Shown piece after piece: positions 61,701-64,000 of a DNA stretch of 64,000 nt. The position numbers were made by a program, and so were the translations under genes. Location of the stretch: the NCBI RefSeq assembly GCF_003285015.1, contig NZ_QMFB01000013.1, forward strand, positions 3,045 through 67,044, read 5' to 3'. The notes beneath the pieces were generated by a model. It made no database searches, was not told where the DNA came from, and worked only from the letters and a program-made list of their open reading frames with translations. Origin of the DNA: Paenibacillus contaminans (lineage in GTDB: Bacteria > Bacillota > Bacilli > Paenibacillales > NBRC-103111). Position 1 is the first letter of the stretch. Each line of letters begins with the position of its first letter.

Positions 61701-64000
61701 CGCGGCATCCGTCAGCACGTATAACTCCGTTCCGTTCGTCGCGCGAAGGCCGTATACATTTCCTGTTACCGTATAAACGCTGTACATCCCCCGGCTGTCC
61801 GTCGTTGCCGCAGCGTATTTGCCGCCGGATTGCGTTTCGAATACGATATCTACCCCTTGGGCAGGCAGGCCGGCGGCGTCCGTTACGGTTCCGGTGATTT
61901 TTCCAATCGTCGAAGGATCGACGCCGTTCTTGACCGCATCCGCCCAAAACTCGGCCGCTTGGTACGACTCGTAAGCCGAAGACGGATTATGCGGAAGTTG
62001 GTAGATGACGAGCTCTTTCGTACCGTTCGGAGCGAGCGATACCTCAAACCAGGCGCCCGTTATGTAACCTTCGGGAATAAGCGCGCTCGGCTGCTGGTTG
62101 TCCGGCCAAATAATCGCATGGGCCGTATTGCCGGTGTATTTGTCCTGGATGCCGTTAAAAATGTAGTTTTTATTCCAGCCGGACGTTATATATTCGCTAG
62201 TCTGGCCGCCTCTCCAGCCCCAGCCGGGCACGTAGCTCATCTGCTCCAGCGTTTCTTCCGGATCGATGATGTACGCCAAATTACCGGAAAAAGCGGCGGC
62301 TCCCTCGTTGGTGAGCTTGATTTTCATTTTGATCAGCGGCGAATTTTCTACGATTGAGTATGTGACCTGGGCTTTGACATTCGGGTCGGTTTCCCAGGCC
62401 CCGCTGGAAACGATCGCCCGCTCCTTCACCTGAATATCCGGCAAGCTGAGCTTCTCGTACGGATACCACCAAGTCCGGCCTACGTTCGGACTAAGCACGA
62501 ACTCAGTATAGTCGAGATTTTCCCGATTGTTGAACTTGGGCGCCGCGTCCATCATATGGCCGGGCGTCAGCGTTCCCCATTTGTTATTGCCCGAAATATT
62601 ATCGCTGTAGTCCGTCGGATGCGGGGTAGCGAGCCGGTCGGTTCCGACGGTCAGCTTAACCTCGTCATTTTCCAATAGGTAATAGTCTTTCCCCTCCACC
62701 CAGTCTCTCGAAGCAGGGGCGTAGGTAAACCCGGGCTCGCCGCGGCCTATTCGGGCTATGGCGTCAACCGCATCCGGAAGCTCCGGCGTCATTGTCGAGA
62801 GAAGCAGACTCAAGTTCGTTTCCGCCCTGTCCGAATCGGCCAAATTCGCGCTTCTTGCCATCGGCCAGTAGCCGCTTTTCACGGCTTCGATCGTATAATT
62901 AGAGCCCTGCAGCGTGTATAGCTGATAAAAGCCTGCGCCGTCCGTCACCGCTCTCGCGACTGTCCTGCCCGCAGCGTCTTTCGCCCGGATCTCGGCATTC
63001 GGAATGGCCGCTCCCTCGTGATCGGTTACTGTGCCGGTGACCATGCCCGCTTGGGAAAGGTCGCTTCCCTGCCAAATCATATTCGCCCAAAACTCGGCGG
63101 CCTCATATGGCGCATCCGCGGGACCTGCAATATGCGGAAGGTGATAAAAGACGAGCGTTTTGCTCTCCCCAACGGCCATATCGGCTTCAAACCACACCCC
63201 TTGGATGTAGCCTTCCGGCACAAGCGCAGCAGGCTGGTTTTGCTGGGGCCAGATGACCGCATGGGCCGTTCGGCCGGTGAACTTGTCCTTGACGCCGTTA
63301 AAAATGTAATTTCGATTCCAGCCGGACTCGATCCATTGATTGGCCTGTGCAGTCCGCCATCCCCAACCCGGCACATAGCTGTGCTGCTCGCCCGCTTCGT
63401 CCGAGTCGATAAAATACCCCAAGTAACCGCTAAAGCCGGCGGCGCTTTGATTGGTCAGCTTAAGCTCCATTTTGATCAGCGGCGTATTTTCCACAGCCGA
63501 GTAGCGGACCGACGATTTGATCGCATTGTTCCTGTCCCAGTCCCCGCTTGCCTTGATCGCATCGCCTTCGAAGCCGATCGTCTCCATCTCGAGCTTTTCG
63601 GTCGGGTACCACCACGTCCTATGAAGATCCTCTCTTAAAACAAACTCCGTATAATCCAAATTGTCGCGCATGCCGGGCTTCGGGGCCGCATCCATCATGC
63701 TGCCTTTGGTCAAAGAGCCCCATTTGTCGTTGCCGGACGCATTCGGGCTGTAGTCGGTCGTGCTCATGGTGCTCAGCCTAACCGTGCCGACCGTAAACTT
63801 CACATGGTCGTTCTCCAAAAAGTAGTAATCCGCCGTATCCACCCAATCTCGGGCTGCAGGCCCGTAAGTAAAGCCCGGATCCTGCCGCGATACGCCATAT
63901 ACGCTAGCCGTGACGGCTTCCGCCTGACGTTCGGATAATAGGCCCAACAACAGAATAAACAGGATGGCTGCGCCTGCAGCCGCTCCCGTCTTGGACAGTC
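58764..64000 (-). CDS. Giant exported protein: three repeated modules plus PHP (CehA/McbA-type) metallohydrolase domain; N-terminus cut by window edge
   Basis: At least 1744 residues; the frame stays open to 64000 and ends upstream in a hydrophobic stretch (AGAAILFILLLGLL then a QAEA cleavage-like site), so a signal peptide begins outside the window. Residues below count from position 63950. Three homologous modules of about 280 residues start near 22, 400 and 780 (each with DPGF.Y/RDW and LDYTEFVL-like blocks); each is followed by a carboxypeptidase-regulatory-like domain (near 302, 683, 1067). A PHP domain follows near 1255 (GDSHSHTKHSDG, later IAHPF and NTDAH). The tail is (Gly-Asn)n encoded by hexanucleotide repeats. 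Substrate unknown; a secreted phosphoesterase acting on glycans or cell surface is a guess. Confidence 0.85.
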   Translation of the reverse strand, partial: LSKTGAAAGAAILFILLLGLLSERQAEAVTASVYGVSRQDPGFTYGPAARDWVDTADYYFLENDHVKFTVGTVRLSTMSTTDYSPNASGNDKWGSLTKGSMMDAAPKPGMRDNLDYTEFVLREDLHRTWWYPTEKLEMETIGFEGDAIKASGDWDRNNAIKSSVRYSAVENTPLIKMELKLTNQSAAGFSGYLGYFIDSDEAGEQHSYVPGWGWRTAQANQWIESGWNRNYIFNGVKDKFTGRTAHAVIWPQQNQPAALVPEGYIQGVWFEADMAVGESKTLVFYHLPHIAGPADAPYEAAEFWANMIWQGSDLSQAGMVTGTVTDHEGAAIPNAEIRAKDAAGRTVARAVTDGAGFYQLYTLQGSNYTIEAVKSGYWPMARSANLADSDRAETNLSLLLSTMTPELPDAVDAIARIGRGEPGFTYAPASRDWVEGKDYYLLENDEVKLTVGTDRLATPHPTDYSDNISGNNKWGTLTPGHMMDAAPKFNNRENLDYTEFVLSPNVGRTWWYPYEKLSLPDIQVKERAIVSSGAWETDPNVKAQVTYSIVENSPLIKMKIKLTNEGAAAFSGNLAYIIDPEETLEQMSYVPGWGWRGGQTSEYITSGWNKNYIFNGIQDKYTGNTAHAIIWPDNQQPSALIPEGYITGAWFEVSLAPNGTKELVIYQLPHNPSSAYESYQAAEFWADAVKNGVDPSTIGKITGTVTDAAGLPAQGVDIVFETQSGGKYAAATTDSRGMYSVYTVTGNVYGLRATNGTELYVLTDAAWLAGKHAQADFTMPAPDRETVAGVTRGDPGFIYEGTSRDWWPKNDYYYIESPELKFTVGTVRTAGMDPVNWTNDASGNNKWGTLTPGHMMDAVPKLNGIENMDFTEFVLSDDLGVTPEDEANGKHMEWSWFHPLTKLELPDISLDGRSIVANGDWDRDERMKSSVRYSIVEGTPLIRMEITLNNQTGADFNGSFGYIVDPDQPGEQHSYVPGRNWVFNQEKEPIKDGWTDNYLFSGISNSFTGKTAHAVIWPQEQQPSILIHEGVFVGAWFEASIPNNGSKQFVVYHMPHIAGPADKPYAVAEYWAKFIREHGNAEDYGSISGTVKDEAGVPLAFTEVVSKDGGGNVYARAVTTADGRYQIFAEKGVYEVSPVNDAYFAQNLTVEIGDERRVRADFQLQKVADVAVALPSGITAGTPFEFTVTVHNATYEALNQVEVDVIPPYFVQLLGDGKVVIPVVDAMAQAEIKVKAVALEGGRSAIQTHVSNDLFSLTRKTSFDVTGEGFYAGDSHSHTKHSDGVHTIAENSERVYNKRLLSWVWSTEHNKDSHKPDAEAVSQSYGGRFLSLAGTEVTTPVGHALVYGMDSLPRFDIDNSGSGYSWQDSIDDITGQGGLVYIAHPFEQTFLFQNPYQWRGFTGVEVWNGTWHALDNGVNEKAFKFWDEINIRGDAKYYGIANTDAHTRDKVGDTYSKGWMPSLTKANVLELLGTGGFYGTNGPEIRFGIGGIEMGGTLKLEEDGMAPFRIEAYDPNSSLTRVRVIKYPVTGNIADYAQRQIVFDEDLTGQGLRSFVQTISLPVADKEFYRLEVFSEKANENSTGIGPLTGTGFAFSNPVWVETADNTNAAAIEGLVYSRGGQVEVSSRFGVDRLTVQAETFDPEKLIVTVSGGAAVTSKHYAELIVGPPALGMLKLTVTAKDGSTREYEYLVYTGPDGEDGNGNGSGNGNGNGNGNGNGNGNGNGNGNGNGNGKGNGHGNGKEK
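58780..58897. repeat. Hexanucleotide repeat coding for a Gly-Asn tail
   Basis: About eighteen copies of variants of TACCAT/TACCGT on the plus strand, encoding alternating Gly and Asn, then KGNGHGNGKEK at the end of the giant exported protein. Such repeats are prone to length change without loss of frame. Confidence 0.85.

Overview
The window looks like a chromosome segment from a spore-forming Paenibacillus-like Firmicute (Paenibacillaceae). The clues are an SspI-type spore protein, a YheC/YheD-type ATP-grasp protein, a T-box-controlled serS, YesM/YesN-type two-component genes beside sugar ABC transporters, and strong Shine-Dalgarno sites with frequent GTG/TTG starts. By eye, the sequence from about 22 kb onward is GC-rich, and most of 1.3-21.3 kb is clearly AT-rich.

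Region 1 (1-21,260) is largely a Tn7-like transposon with its cargo. Reading leftward, the core is tnsA-tnsB-tnsC followed by two TniQ/TnsD-family genes and a translationally coupled small gene. The right end is visible at 21,189-21,260: three abutting 22-bp repeats (putative TnsB sites) and a terminal TGT/ACA. It lies 18 bp past the stop codon of an rlmP/ysgA-like SPOUT rRNA methyltransferase gene, which suggests that the 3' end of rlmP is the attachment site, analogous to glmS for Tn7. The left end could not be found, so the NUDIX and P-loop kinase genes at 76-1,238 may be cargo or flank. Cargo between tnsA and the right end includes a three-gene operon of MBL-fold hydrolase, a 1972-aa trypsin-STAND protein and a small protein, with the layout of a type 1 AVAST (Avs1) anti-phage system. 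It also includes two XRE regulators, a stand-alone Mu-transposase C-terminal domain gene with a partner, and three small genes broken by single frameshifts.

Region 2 (21.3-44.7 kb) is chromosomal. It holds rlmP, a TrkA-type K+ channel subunit, sspI, a HAD phosphatase, a cystine/dicarboxylate-type symporter, a sugar-acid style operon (Gfo/Idh/MocA, ThuA, Gfo/Idh/MocA and a LacI regulator), a LysR/EamA divergent pair, an HD-GYP phosphodiesterase opposite a NarL response regulator and histidine kinase, a YheC/D protein, a pterin carbinolamine dehydratase, a PhnP-like MBL protein, a small membrane protein with two operator-like dyads, T-box-serS, and an OmpR-type two-component pair next to a membrane-anchored alpha/beta hydrolase.

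Region 3 (45.3-64.0 kb) is dominated by a carbohydrate system read leftward. It comprises a putative glycoside hydrolase, a YesM-like kinase, a YesN-like regulator, a solute-binding lipoprotein and two permeases. Two promoters in it (before the hydrolase and before the binding protein) share identical spacing of a -10 box and a paired TATTTTTAC site, so one AraC-type regulator probably drives both. nagA, a SMI1/KNR4 gene, a 72-bp palindromic tandem repeat array and a giant exported PHP-domain protein that runs off the right edge complete the window. Short palindromic elements recur at or just after gene ends at several places.
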